Positions 63,001-64,000 of a DNA stretch of 64,000 nucleotides are shown here, piece after piece. The position numbers and the translations under genes are program-made. This stretch comes from Lutraria lutraria. Its lineage: Eukaryota; Mollusca; Bivalvia; Venerida; Mactridae. A model generated the notes under the pieces. That model saw only the letters and a program-made list of their open reading frames with translations, made no database searches and was not told the DNA's origin. Each line of letters opens with the position of its first letter. Position 1 is the stretch's first letter. The stretch lies in assembly GCA_964023205.1 (NCBI GenBank), contig OZ026847.1:13833182-13897181 (forward strand), written 5' to 3'.

Positions 63001-63416
63001 ATGTTTGATAAAAATGACATAATTTGGATGTGCAGTGCAAATTTACTTTTCTAAGTAAGTATAAATAGATCTAGTATTTGATGAATTTGTTGACAAACAA
63101 GTATTAACGCAATAGTTGAACATAAACATACATAGAAAAGATGTGAGTACACATAAGACAATAATACAACATAAAGTGCTTCATAGAGAAAGAATATTAC
63201 CACAGGGTCCAGGATGTAGAACATAAATCCTTGCATTATTCAAGCAAGCTTGACGTCGTAACTCACACTCGCTATCATAAGTAACCCCATCACTGCTGCA
63301 TACCGGGTCGTGCAGTACTTGTTGGCAGGGAGACGGACAGACGCATTTTGCGAGTCCAAGATTGTCAACGACGCATTCTTGATATGTTTCACATCTCATA
63401 TCCCTACATGGATTGT
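2893..63416 (-). CDS. AGRN: Agrin, heparan sulfate proteoglycan (3' 30 exons; 5' end outside window)
   Basis: Agrin is a secreted basement-membrane proteoglycan. In vertebrates it organises neuromuscular synapses through LRP4/MuSK and binds alpha-dystroglycan through its LamG domains. Thirty exons were chained by eye on the minus strand. Each has GT/AG borders and matching phases, giving 1,447 complete residues plus stop (residue 1 = first whole codon in the 63201-63416 exon). Order: five follistatin/Kazal units (1-366), lustrin-like module (about 374-410), papilin-like YGCC segment (about 423-447), two laminin-EGF repeats (449-551), sixth follistatin/Kazal (553-628), Ser/Thr/Pro linker, EB-like module, EGF, LamG1, two EGFs, LamG2, EGF, LamG3. 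The end of LamG3 holds GATQLDTDG and GCLGS, as in known agrins. The N-terminal part and promoter lie beyond 63416. Unusual points are the missing SEA domain and two extra Cys-rich exons. Identity is very secure; single exon borders are predictions without transcript data. Confidence 0.96.
3550..3734. mobile_element. Short terminal-inverted-repeat element (about 180 bp), copy 1
   Basis: It begins tacagtcaaacctg and ends gatttgactgta, imperfect inverted termini. The inside holds repeated ctaaataaaggccacc-like blocks. Non-autonomous and without coding capacity. Related copies are at 6853, 13545, 23264, 39697 and 62176. Confidence 0.7.
3829..3932 (-). CDS. AGRN: Agrin exon 29: LamG3
   Basis: Phase 2 in, phase 1 out, residues 1365-1398. 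It encodes [20 protein letters not shown] and [12 protein letters not shown], the most diagnostic agrin stretch in the window. Confidence 0.95.
3960..4115 (-). mobile_element. SINE-like repeat, family C
   Basis: It shares tttgagttttacgccccttt, tcaacagtcaagagtcat and agaaccagtactagactccc with 45770-45960. It lies in the agrin intron between exons 4581-4820 and 3829-3932. Confidence 0.65.
4581..4820 (-). CDS. AGRN: Agrin exon 28: LamG3, central part
   Basis: Phase 2 in, phase 2 out, residues 1285-1363. It encodes [37 protein letters not shown] and [13 protein letters not shown]. Acceptor TTTCAG; the donor GTTCGT is atypical beyond the GT. Confidence 0.92.
4920..5001 (-). CDS. AGRN: Agrin exon 27: start of LamG3 (upstream of z-site)
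   Basis: Phase 1 in, phase 2 out, residues 1258-1283. It encodes [18 protein letters not shown]. Its 3' border falls at the vertebrate z-site, where inserts of 8, 11 or 19 residues switch on LRP4/MuSK signalling. The following intron is only 99 bp. Confidence 0.88.
5240..5462 (-). mobile_element. tRNA-derived SINE, family B
   Basis: On the minus strand the head reads GTGGTTACGGTCTCTGATCA with B-box-like GAGTTCAAATCCCACC further in. The body contains tgaaaaccctctggcccaca and cttcttcataagtgagtcta. It lies in the intron between agrin exons 5595-5781 and 4920-5001. Confidence 0.7.
5595..5781 (-). CDS. AGRN: Agrin exon 26: end of LamG2 and EGF before LamG3
   Basis: Phase 0 in, phase 1 out, residues 1195-1256. 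IYINGQQV closes LamG2. [16 protein letters not shown] and [14 protein letters not shown] form the EGF that precedes LamG3. Confidence 0.92.
6021..6137 (-). CDS. AGRN: Agrin exon 25: LamG2, fourth part (downstream of y-site)
   Basis: Phase 0 in, phase 0 out, residues 1156-1194. It encodes [19 protein letters not shown] and FTGVIQR. Acceptor TTTCAG, donor GTATGT. Confidence 0.92.
6695..6806 (-). CDS. AGRN: Agrin exon 24: LamG2, third part (upstream of y-site)
   Basis: Phase 2 in, phase 0 out, residues 1119-1155. It encodes [20 protein letters not shown], then TPSHGVSQ. Its 3' border falls where the vertebrate y-site microexon (four residues, phase 0) is inserted. Confidence 0.92.
6853..7034. 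mobile_element. Short TIR element (about 180 bp), copy 2
   Basis: It begins tacagtcaaaactgtgaaca and ends cagatttgactgta. Internal ggcctttattc and gaggtcaattt blocks match copies 4 to 6. Confidence 0.7.
7344..7461 (-). CDS. AGRN: Agrin exon 23: LamG2, second part
   Basis: Phase 1 in, phase 2 out, residues 1080-1117. It encodes [18 protein letters not shown] and [15 protein letters not shown]. Acceptor TTTCAG, donor GTAATA. Confidence 0.92.
7720..8098 (-). mobile_element. tRNA-derived SINE, family A
   Basis: On the minus strand the head has A box TGGCCTAGTGG and B box GGTTCGAATCT about 40 bp apart, matching RNA polymerase III promoter consensus. The body holds one copy of the segment that forms the 72-bp minisatellite next door (about 7828-7900). 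It lies in the intron between agrin exons 8180-8302 and 7344-7461. Confidence 0.82.
8180..8302 (-). CDS. AGRN: Agrin exon 22: LamG2, first part
   Basis: Phase 1 in, phase 1 out, residues 1039-1078. It encodes [17 protein letters not shown] and [12 protein letters not shown], leading to GMLLFSS in the next exon. Acceptor TTGTAG, donor GTAAGA. Confidence 0.9.
8514..8648 (-). CDS. AGRN: Agrin exon 21: end of one EGF and the next EGF before LamG2
   Basis: Phase 1 in, phase 1 out, residues 994-1037. SDCEAP closes the previous [18 protein letters not shown] and [15 protein letters not shown] form the next one, as in the EGF pair between LamG1 and LamG2 of vertebrate agrin. Confidence 0.92.
8705..11370 (-). 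mobile_element. tRNA-derived SINE (family A) containing the minisatellite
   Basis: The head at about 11300-11360 reads on the minus strand as a tRNA-like segment with an A-box-like AGGTCAAGTAG and a B box GGTTCAAATCT. The body continues to 11143, is interrupted by the expanded array, and resumes at 8705-8760 (tttaacagccaattcaatag). Its flanks match the copies at 7720-8098 and 24925-25265, which have the 72-bp segment only once. Confidence 0.8.
8761..11142. repeat. Minisatellite, 33 units of 72-73 bp, grown inside a SINE
   Basis: Units start tcatttcatggcctttcc and repeat every 72 bp; six units (starting 10201, 10634, 10707, 10780, 10853, 11070) have one extra G in a GGGG run. Variants come in blocks: T or G in ttt(t/g)atccc, and aca/acg/aat before gggag. 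Because 72 is divisible by three and the unit lacks stops in several frames, ORFs of about 500 codons appear on both strands. They contradict each other and are not genes. The array lies in the agrin intron between exons 12063-12170 and 8514-8648. Confidence 0.97.
12063..12170 (-). CDS. AGRN: Agrin exon 20: EGF after LamG1 (part)
   Basis: Phase 1 in, phase 1 out, residues 958-992. It encodes [18 protein letters not shown] and ECLCAKGYT. The last EGF cysteine is supplied by the start of the next exon (GSDCEAP). The intron between them carries the 72-bp minisatellite. Confidence 0.92.
12612..12751 (-). CDS. AGRN: Agrin exon 19: LamG1, last part
   Basis: Phase 2 in, phase 1 out, residues 911-956. 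It contains [12 protein letters not shown], the closing LamG strand with its conserved Cys, then a linker into the next EGF. Acceptor TTTTCAG, donor GTAAGT. Confidence 0.91.
13209..13421 (-). CDS. AGRN: Agrin exon 18: LamG1, middle part
   Basis: Phase 2 in, phase 2 out, residues 840-909. It begins YDTGHGP and contains [20 protein letters not shown] and GKLYVGFVP, the WHxV-type and LYVGG-type strands of LamG. The usual Trp before His is replaced by Phe. Confidence 0.92.
13545..13714. mobile_element. Short TIR element, copy 3 (diverged)
   Basis: It begins tacagttaaacatgcatt and ends caggttccactgta, with internal aatgaaggcc and ataaagcccatcc blocks in the orientation of copy 1. Confidence 0.6.
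14136..14337 (-). CDS. AGRN: Agrin exon 17: LamG1, first part
   Basis: Phase 1 in, phase 2 out, residues 773-838. It encodes the opening strands of a LamG domain: [44 protein letters not shown]. The donor is GTTTGT, weaker than its neighbours, but the split Arg joins the next exon in frame. Confidence 0.92.
14400..14640 (-). mobile_element. SINE-like repeat, family C
   Basis: It contains catgctgtcaggctttcagc, aattctcctggtttctgtac and, on the minus strand, a B-box-like GAGTTCAAACCTGAGG near 14590. It lies just 5' (in the agrin sense) of exon 14136-14337. Confidence 0.5.
15022..15177 (-). CDS. AGRN: Agrin exon 16: EGF before LamG1
   Basis: Phase 1 in, phase 1 out, residues 721-771. An acidic/Val-rich lead is followed by the [32 protein letters not shown]. 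It matches the EGF that precedes LamG1 in vertebrates. Confidence 0.93.
15863..15985 (-). CDS. AGRN: Agrin exon 15: EB-like Cys-rich module
   Basis: Phase 1 in, phase 1 out, residues 680-719. It encodes [33 protein letters not shown]. This is the C-x5-C-x6-C-x4-C-x-C...C spacing of EB modules rather than a standard EGF. Vertebrate agrin has no clear counterpart here. Acceptor TTTACAG, donor GTAAGT. Confidence 0.85.
16192..16341 (-). CDS. AGRN: Agrin exon 14: Ser/Thr/Pro-rich linker
   Basis: Phase 1 in, phase 1 out, residues 630-678. There are no cysteines and the exon is rich in Thr, Ser, Pro and Arg (for example [17 protein letters not shown]), so it is likely O-glycosylated. In vertebrates the Ser/Thr linkers here flank a SEA domain. 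No SEA-like exon is seen on either side. The assignment rests on open frame, good splice sites and matching phases. Confidence 0.78.
16528..16975. repeat. Degenerate tandem repeat, about 25 bp
   Basis: Variants of accaaacaagggttgttcca run through the region. It lies in the agrin intron where the vertebrate gene would encode the SEA domain. Minus-strand ORFs here are only translations of the repeat. Confidence 0.85.
17604..17834 (-). CDS. AGRN: Agrin exon 13: last follistatin/Kazal unit
   Basis: Phase 1 in, phase 1 out, residues 553-628. It encodes [23 protein letters not shown], the Kazal core [20 protein letters not shown] and HYGPC. It takes the place of the follistatin unit after the laminin-EGF pair in vertebrates. 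The first AG of TTCAGGTCAG is the acceptor because only it keeps the frame. Confidence 0.92.
17835..20042. other. Agrin intron, no gene
   Basis: AT-rich intron between the second laminin-EGF and the last follistatin unit. Apart from the CAA tract nothing was recognised. Confidence 0.6.
19556..19625. repeat. CAA/CAG-type trinucleotide tract
   Basis: Imperfect run of acaacaacaacaatta, broken by atcatcatc. Intron of agrin. Confidence 0.8.
20043..20189 (-). CDS. AGRN: Agrin exon 12: laminin-type EGF repeat 2
   Basis: Phase 1 in, phase 1 out, residues 504-551. It encodes [20 protein letters not shown], then [13 protein letters not shown] and SPGCAV. It is slightly shorter than repeat 1, as in vertebrate agrin. 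Acceptor TTTTCAG, donor GTATGT. Confidence 0.95.
20617..20775. repeat. 13-bp tandem repeat
   Basis: attattcattaac repeats in tandem, then as longer units with atattaaatttgtc spacers. It lies in the intron between the two laminin-EGF exons. Confidence 0.9.
20985..21165 (-). mobile_element. Family A SINE fragment
   Basis: It shares ttctttatcatgcc, gtgtaaagca, acatgcctta and cacagtactt with the other family A copies. It lacks the tail segment and a clear tRNA-like head. Confidence 0.6.
21242..21406 (-). CDS. AGRN: Agrin exon 11: laminin-type EGF repeat 1
   Basis: Phase 1 in, phase 1 out, residues 449-502. It encodes [35 protein letters not shown] and YWGL...GCM, the full laminin-EGF cysteine pattern. 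Acceptor ATTACAG, donor GTAAGA. Confidence 0.95.
22015..22620. repeat. Degenerate GATT/GACT tetranucleotide tract
   Basis: Hundreds of bases are built from ttgattgactgattgatt-like blocks, well beyond a simple microsatellite and strongly mutated. Intron of agrin. Confidence 0.8.
22621..24924. other. Agrin intron, no gene
   Basis: AT-rich intron sequence holding TIR element copy 4 at 23264. Short ORFs show no family resemblance. Confidence 0.6.
23264..23444. mobile_element. Short TIR element, copy 4
   Basis: It begins atggtcaaacctatgaac and ends cacaggtttgactgta. It contains aaataatcaatgagggtttt, shared with copies 5 and 6. A further partial terminus lies just upstream at 23200-23230. Confidence 0.65.
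24925..25265 (-). mobile_element. tRNA-derived SINE, family A
   Basis: Same layout as the copy at 7720-8098: a tail with acggcccattcaacaacagt, one internal copy of the minisatellite-type segment (about 24979-25050), and a tRNA-like head near 25200-25262 (B-box-like GGCTTCGATTC on the minus strand). Confidence 0.8.
25840..26060 (-). mobile_element. SINE-like repeat, family C
   Basis: It contains ctaaccagtattcctggtct and a B-box-like GGTTGAACCC on the minus strand near 26015. Diverged from the other copies. Confidence 0.45.
26710..26814 (-). CDS. AGRN: Agrin exon 10: papilin-like YGCC segment
   Basis: Phase 1 in, phase 1 out, residues 414-447. It encodes [20 protein letters not shown] and ends GCP. 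Vertebrate agrin has the same kind of short YGCC...GCP segment immediately before its laminin-EGF repeats. Acceptor TTATTAG, donor GTAACC. Confidence 0.9.
27660..27965 (-). mobile_element. tRNA-derived SINE, family C-like
   Basis: The minus strand has B box GGTTCGAAACC near 27830. The body (ttcagttatatatggttgcc, ggttcac) matches 265-385. It lies in the agrin intron between exons 26710-26814 and 30540-30677. Confidence 0.6.
28830..28936. repeat. 42-bp tandem repeat, 2.5 copies
   Basis: ttttgtttccattttgaagg starts at 28830 and 28872, with a third partial copy at 28914. Intron of agrin. Confidence 0.88.
30540..30677 (-). CDS. AGRN: Agrin exon 9: lustrin-like Cys-rich module
   Basis: Phase 1 in, phase 1 out, residues 368-412. 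The pattern is C-x2-MNP-xn-YTC-x4-DCPAGSYC-x5-KCC, the spacing of the lustrin/papilin-type Cys-rich repeat (C...P...C...CPxGxxC...CC). Vertebrate agrin has no such module at this point as far as I know. The symmetric 1-1 phase means the exon could be added or skipped without a frameshift. Splice signals are good (TAACAG acceptor, GTAGGT donor) and flanking exons join in frame. The domain name is by pattern only. Confidence 0.82.
31430..31690 (-). mobile_element. Probable SINE, family B
   Basis: It shares gggaagaaccatc, ctatctgaacaacttcttca and the ggtgattactagtcagagac block with the family B copy at 5240-5462, in the same orientation. More diverged, with no clear B box. Confidence 0.5.
31795..31907 (-). 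CDS. AGRN: Agrin exon 8: Kazal core
   Basis: Phase 2 in, phase 1 out, residues 330-366. It encodes [20 protein letters not shown] and ends with a Cys-Asp. Acceptor TTAAAG, donor GTATGT. Confidence 0.92.
32323..32437 (-). CDS. AGRN: Agrin exon 7: GAG site and first half of follistatin/Kazal unit
   Basis: Phase 1 in, phase 2 out, residues 292-328. It starts [18 protein letters not shown] and ends [10 protein letters not shown] with a split Arg codon. The CDFSC motif and following SPVCGSDG match the last follistatin unit before the laminin-EGF pair of vertebrate agrin. Confidence 0.92.
32438..35195. other. Agrin intron, no gene
   Basis: AT-rich intron between the two exons that share the glycosaminoglycan site. 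A short TA run is at about 34890-34907. Nothing else recognised. Confidence 0.6.
35196..35417 (-). CDS. AGRN: Agrin exon 6: complete follistatin/Kazal unit plus first part of the GAG site
   Basis: Phase 1 in, phase 1 out, residues 218-290. It encodes [44 protein letters not shown], then an acidic tail NDDIESGSG at the 3' end. That tail joins EGSGLD of the next exon and forms a cluster of acidic Ser-Gly dipeptides typical of glycosaminoglycan attachment. Vertebrate agrin has a comparable Ser-Gly cluster at the same point between follistatin units. Confidence 0.94.
35695..35809 (-). CDS. AGRN: Agrin exon 5: Kazal core
   Basis: Phase 0 in, phase 1 out, residues 179-216. It encodes [21 protein letters not shown] and ends SFGEC. 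Acceptor ATTTCAG, donor GTGAGC. Confidence 0.92.
35875..36265. repeat. Degenerate tandem repeat (aatatgtggtaa type)
   Basis: aaatatgtggtaatatggta-like blocks fill the intron between agrin exons 35695-35809 and 36292-36380. Confidence 0.8.
36292..36380 (-). CDS. AGRN: Agrin exon 4: first half of follistatin/Kazal unit
   Basis: Phase 1 in, phase 0 out, residues 150-178. It encodes [19 protein letters not shown] followed by CVCPTDCVK. Short, with good splice signals (TTTCAG acceptor, GTAAAG donor). The split just before the Kazal core repeats the exon 2/3 layout. Confidence 0.9.
36381..38192. other. Agrin intron, repeats only
   Basis: It holds a fragment of the 180-bp TIR family near 37073-37140 (acctctaaataaaggccact) and a family C-like SINE near 37545-37690. 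No gene recognised. Confidence 0.5.
38193..38295 (-). CDS. AGRN: Agrin exon 3: Kazal core
   Basis: Phase 0 in, phase 1 out, residues 115-148. It encodes [20 protein letters not shown] and ends HRGMC, completing the unit begun at 39222. Acceptor CTTCAG, donor GTAAGT. Confidence 0.92.
38805..38885 (-). pseudogene. Partial duplicate of agrin exon 39095-39222 (3' part and donor)
   Basis: On the minus strand it reads AGTACAACTATACCTTACAA followed by an intact GTAAGTATG donor. The real exon ends AGTACATCTATACCTTACGA, then GTAAGTATT. Flanking intron sequence is shared too (gactatac(t/c)aagtc). The 5' part of the exon and its acceptor are missing. Confidence 0.75.
39095..39222 (-). CDS. AGRN: Agrin exon 2: first half of follistatin/Kazal unit
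   Basis: Phase 1 in, phase 0 out, residues 73-114. It encodes [16 protein letters not shown], then CECPTC and IPYDP, where the exon stops just before the Kazal core VCGDNG of the next exon. A partial copy of this exon's 3' end lies 250 bp downstream near 38845-38885. Confidence 0.9.
39697..39868. mobile_element. Short TIR element, copy 5
   Basis: It begins atagtcaaaccagtgaaca and ends cacgggtttgactgta, in the first agrin intron of the window. Confidence 0.65.
39869..43192. other. Agrin intron, upstream of the nested gene
   Basis: AT-rich. It contains the inverted repeat at 41292, a SINE-like piece near 40730-40850 and a TA run near 42280. The nested gene's promoter should lie here, but no clear core motif stands out. 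Confidence 0.5.
41292..41381. repeat. Imperfect inverted repeat
   Basis: The inner arms gctccgctacatacat and atgtacgtagcggagc pair with one mismatch. Outer ends gatacc and ggtatc also match. It looks like a small hairpin-type mobile element. Confidence 0.55.
43193..46975 (+). CDS. Nested gene: Ulp1/SENP-like (C48) cysteine protease, five predicted exons
   Basis: Exons: 43193-43209, 43521-43579, 45149-45232, 45607-45690 and 46371-46975. All junctions agree in phase (2, then 1, 1, 1), giving 282 residues plus stop. The first 81 residues are polar, low in hydrophobics and rich in Ser, Pro and Lys. The last exon holds the Ulp1-like fold with His167 ([10 protein letters not shown]), Asp183 (FYLDSD), Gln226 and Cys232 ([14 protein letters not shown]). 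The His-Asp spacing and the Gln six residues before Cys are those of C48 proteases, which cleave SUMO or related modifiers. The substrate cannot be told from sequence. It lies antisense inside the 24-kb agrin intron. The start at 43193 (MSLSNR) is the least certain part; the 17-base coding exon is short but phase-matched. Related genes occur in mobile elements, so a transposon origin is possible. Confidence 0.62.
44270..44770 (-). pseudogene. Decayed mariner-type transposase fragment
   Basis: From 44713 down to 44495 one frame reads [28 protein letters not shown] and [13 protein letters not shown], the N-terminal helix-turn-helix (HTH_48) of mariner transposases. Further down, other frames continue the family with stops and shifts: [14 protein letters not shown], then [19 protein letters not shown], stop, [14 protein letters not shown]. 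The catalytic DDE/DDD part is not visible. It lies in the third intron position of the nested protease gene (43580-45148), antisense to it. A GTGAGT follows LDR, but a spliced gene is less likely than decay because the homology runs straight through it. Confidence 0.75.
45281..45577. repeat. Tandem duplication of about 140 bp inside an intron of the nested gene
   Basis: atgtgctatattcagggttt, ttgaactcaagaaa and cagacatttgaagaaa occur near 45303 and again near 45443, followed in both by caatatgaaataaa and aaatggtt(g/a)aaactac. The two exons on either side (45149-45232, 45607-45690) are both 84 bp. Confidence 0.85.
45770..45965 (-). mobile_element. SINE-like repeat, family C
   Basis: Best copy of family C. 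On the minus strand it contains a B-box-like GGGTTCAAGCTC near 45935, so it is probably tRNA-derived. It lies in the intron before the last exon of the nested protease gene. Confidence 0.65.
46150..46325 (+). mobile_element. tRNA-derived SINE fragment, family B
   Basis: It carries A-box-like TGGTCAAGTGG followed by ctctgactggtaatcaccag, like the head of the copy at 5240-5462 but on the opposite strand. It ends just before the last exon of the nested protease gene. Confidence 0.6.
46371..46975 (+). CDS. Terminal exon of the Ulp1/SENP-like protease: catalytic domain
   Basis: The exon follows TTTCTACAG and enters in phase 1. It encodes residues 82-282. Motifs in order: [21 protein letters not shown] (catalytic His), FYLDSD (catalytic Asp), [20 protein letters not shown] (oxyanion Gln and nucleophile Cys), ending PFPKRN. 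It is intact, with no stop or frameshift across 605 bp in an AT-rich setting, which argues for selection or recent insertion. An in-frame ATG lies 22 bp upstream of the exon at 46349. Confidence 0.82.
48001..48044 (+). other. AATAAA followed by a 27-base oligo(A) tract
   Basis: AATAAA at 48001-48006 precedes the A run (48018-48044) by 11 bases. This layout is typical of a retroposed, polyadenylated transcript or of a non-LTR element's 3' end. It could also mark the 3' end of the nested protease transcript, whose stop is 1 kb upstream. No target-site duplication was recognised. Confidence 0.55.
48866..48950. other. GC-rich structured island
   Basis: In very AT-rich surroundings, GCTGAGGTGTTGG (48867-48879) pairs with CCGACGCCTCAGC (48937-48949), 13 pairs including two T-G. 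TGTCGGC (48893-48899) pairs with GCCGACA (48918-48924). It may be a structured RNA element or part of a retroelement; it is not a canonical tRNA. Confidence 0.5.
49587..49668. repeat. 82-bp direct repeat, copy 1
   Basis: It starts atagattgtatgactctgg and ends tctttttgttttag. An exact second copy is 636 bp away. It is followed here by gtaagttaga, so the junction reads AG/GTAAGT. Confidence 0.92.
50223..50304. repeat. 82-bp direct repeat, copy 2
   Basis: Identical to 49587-49668 as far as I can read. It is followed by aaattcccctagaaccaacg, so its end would serve as an acceptor-like site on the + strand. Confidence 0.92.
50400..53194. other. Agrin intron, no gene
   Basis: AT-rich sequence without repeats or reading frames I can identify. 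Confidence 0.55.
53195..53485 (-). mobile_element. tRNA-derived SINE, family A, 5' part
   Basis: The head near 53400-53480 reads on the minus strand as a tRNA-like segment with AGTTCAAATCT in the B-box position. The body shares agtttttcctggtt, acatgcctta and the ctgaaaaag block with other copies. Confidence 0.7.
53531..53682. repeat. Long hairpin: 71-bp arms, 10-bp loop
   Basis: Left arm 53531-53601 and right arm 53612-53682 are complementary except at two positions (around 53576 and 53586). In RNA read from the minus strand both exceptions would be G-U pairs, so the whole stem could form. It lies deep in the 24-kb agrin intron. Confidence 0.9.
53683..57545. other. Agrin intron, no gene
   Basis: AT-rich unique-looking sequence. 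A loosely repeated accataacaaagttcagcac block occurs at 55048 and 55100. No gene recognised. Confidence 0.55.
57546..57659. mobile_element. Same inverted-repeat element with its left half duplicated
   Basis: The block gagggtttaacgcaacagtg ... tcatattgaaat (39 bp) occurs twice in tandem, the second copy lacking one C, before the shared loop and right arm ending gagccctcga. Compare the single version at 62468. Confidence 0.7.
58379..60520. repeat. Minisatellite, 51 units of 42 bp
   Basis: Units follow ggtc(c/t)ttctactcattcac and taagtctgac(t/a)ccaacta, exactly 42 bp each with no indel over 2.1 kb. The two main unit types, cct and ctt at the start, often alternate, giving an 84-bp higher order. 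In one + strand frame the unit reads [14 protein letters not shown] or with L for P, so an 829-codon ORF (58364-60853) results. All three minus-strand frames have stops. Confidence 0.97.
60521..61338. repeat. Minisatellite, 21 units of 39 bp, related to the 42-bp array
   Basis: Units follow ggtcattctacacattcac and tgattccaacaactaccaga, homologous to the adjoining 42-bp units with a 3-bp difference. The unit at 60794 lacks one base (attccacaac), which breaks the reading frame, yet the array continues unchanged in form for 13 more units. That argues against coding use. Confidence 0.95.
62176..62362. mobile_element. Short TIR element, copy 6
   Basis: It begins tactgtcaaacctgtgaac and ends cacaggtttgactt. 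Internal ctttattcggaggtgg matches copy 4. Confidence 0.65.
62468..62544. mobile_element. 77-bp self-complementary inverted-repeat element
   Basis: Arms gagggttcagcgcaacagtg and its near-complement (cactgttgcgctgaaccctc type) are about 28 bp long with two mismatches around a loop of about 20 bp. A related, internally duplicated copy is at 57546-57659. It is too small to encode anything. Confidence 0.7.
63201..63416 (-). CDS. AGRN: Agrin exon 1 of window: complete follistatin/Kazal unit
   Basis: Phase 1 in, phase 1 out, residues 1-71. It opens with the follistatin EGF-like half ([16 protein letters not shown]), continues with CVCPSPC, then the Kazal core [20 protein letters not shown], and ends HPGPC. 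The acceptor is CTAGCAG and the donor GGTAATAT. It probably matches the fourth follistatin unit of vertebrate agrin, counting back from the laminin-EGF repeats. The next exon lies 24 kb downstream. Confidence 0.93.
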
Positions 63417-64000
63417 CTGCTAGGACAGAGAGATATCATGTATGTACATAAACTTACGCTGAATAAGTTTTTCTCATTTCCATAGTAACTAAATAAACCG
63501 CAATTTCTATCAAACTTAAGATTACATCATCAACATTGACATTTTGATCACATACAGAATATTCACAATTGGCACTTAAATTCTTATTCAAAGATAAAAC
63601 ATTGGAAGATGTCATTTTGTTGTATACCATGTACATGGAGTTTTCATGCATATACCAATATACAGTCATTTAGGTATAACACAAAGGACACTTTTTGACT
63701 AATCATTAATAAACATTTTATATCAAATCGTTTCTAGAACCAAACAATAAAACTCAGCTGACTTCAAGGTAAATCAATATAAAACATGTGCCCGAATTAT
63801 AGCTGGGTGACAAAAATTGACTCAGTTTTCTCATGTTCAACAAACCAAGCTACTGTTCAATAATTTATCATTTCTAAGACCAGAGTGTTGACAGCATACT
63901 TTTGAAAAAAAAGTGAAAATTGGAAATACAACGATATTGAAAGCTTAATTTTTTCAGTTTCACAAATTGTTTATTATTTGTCATAAACTTTAATAATCTA

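Overview
This is a stretch of an AT-rich animal genome, not a bacterial or phage one. Genes are split into short exons with GT/AG borders, introns are long, and tRNA-derived SINEs, short inverted-repeat elements and minisatellites are abundant. The main gene, on the minus strand, is agrin, the basement-membrane heparan sulfate proteoglycan. Its 3' end lies at 2893 and its 5' end beyond 64000. Lustrin-like and EB-like modules, together with the SINE and short-repeat load, suggest a lophotrochozoan, perhaps a bivalve mollusc. The species assignment is inference.

Agrin: I could chain 30 exons from 63416 down to 2893. Every splice phase agrees across all 29 junctions, and the chain gives 1,447 complete residues plus the stop. 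Domain order is follistatin/Kazal (five units), a lustrin-like Cys-rich exon, a papilin-like YGCC segment, two laminin-EGF repeats, a sixth follistatin/Kazal unit, a Ser/Thr/Pro-rich linker, an EB-like module, EGF, LamG1, two EGFs, LamG2, EGF and LamG3. This parallels vertebrate agrin closely, including a Ser-Gly glycosaminoglycan site split by an intron. No SEA domain was found, and two extra Cys-rich exons are present.

The first complete agrin intron (39223-63200, 24 kb) holds a nested gene on the opposite strand. Five exons (43193-46975) with consistent phases encode a putative 282-residue Ulp1/SENP-like (C48) cysteine protease with a full His-Asp-Gln-Cys set. The same intron carries a decayed mariner transposase, a 71-bp-arm hairpin, short inverted-repeat elements, an oligo(A) tract just after AATAAA, an 82-bp direct repeat and a 3-kb two-part minisatellite (51 units of 42 bp, then 21 units of 39 bp).

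A second large minisatellite (33 units of 72-73 bp, 8761-11142) sits in the intron between the two EGF exons of the LamG1-LamG2 linker. It is an internal segment of a tRNA-derived SINE that occurs once in sibling copies and has expanded in this one. Long ORFs in both big minisatellites come from unit lengths divisible by three. They are treated as repeats, not genes.

Outside these features the sequence is intronic or flanking DNA with no gene I can support.
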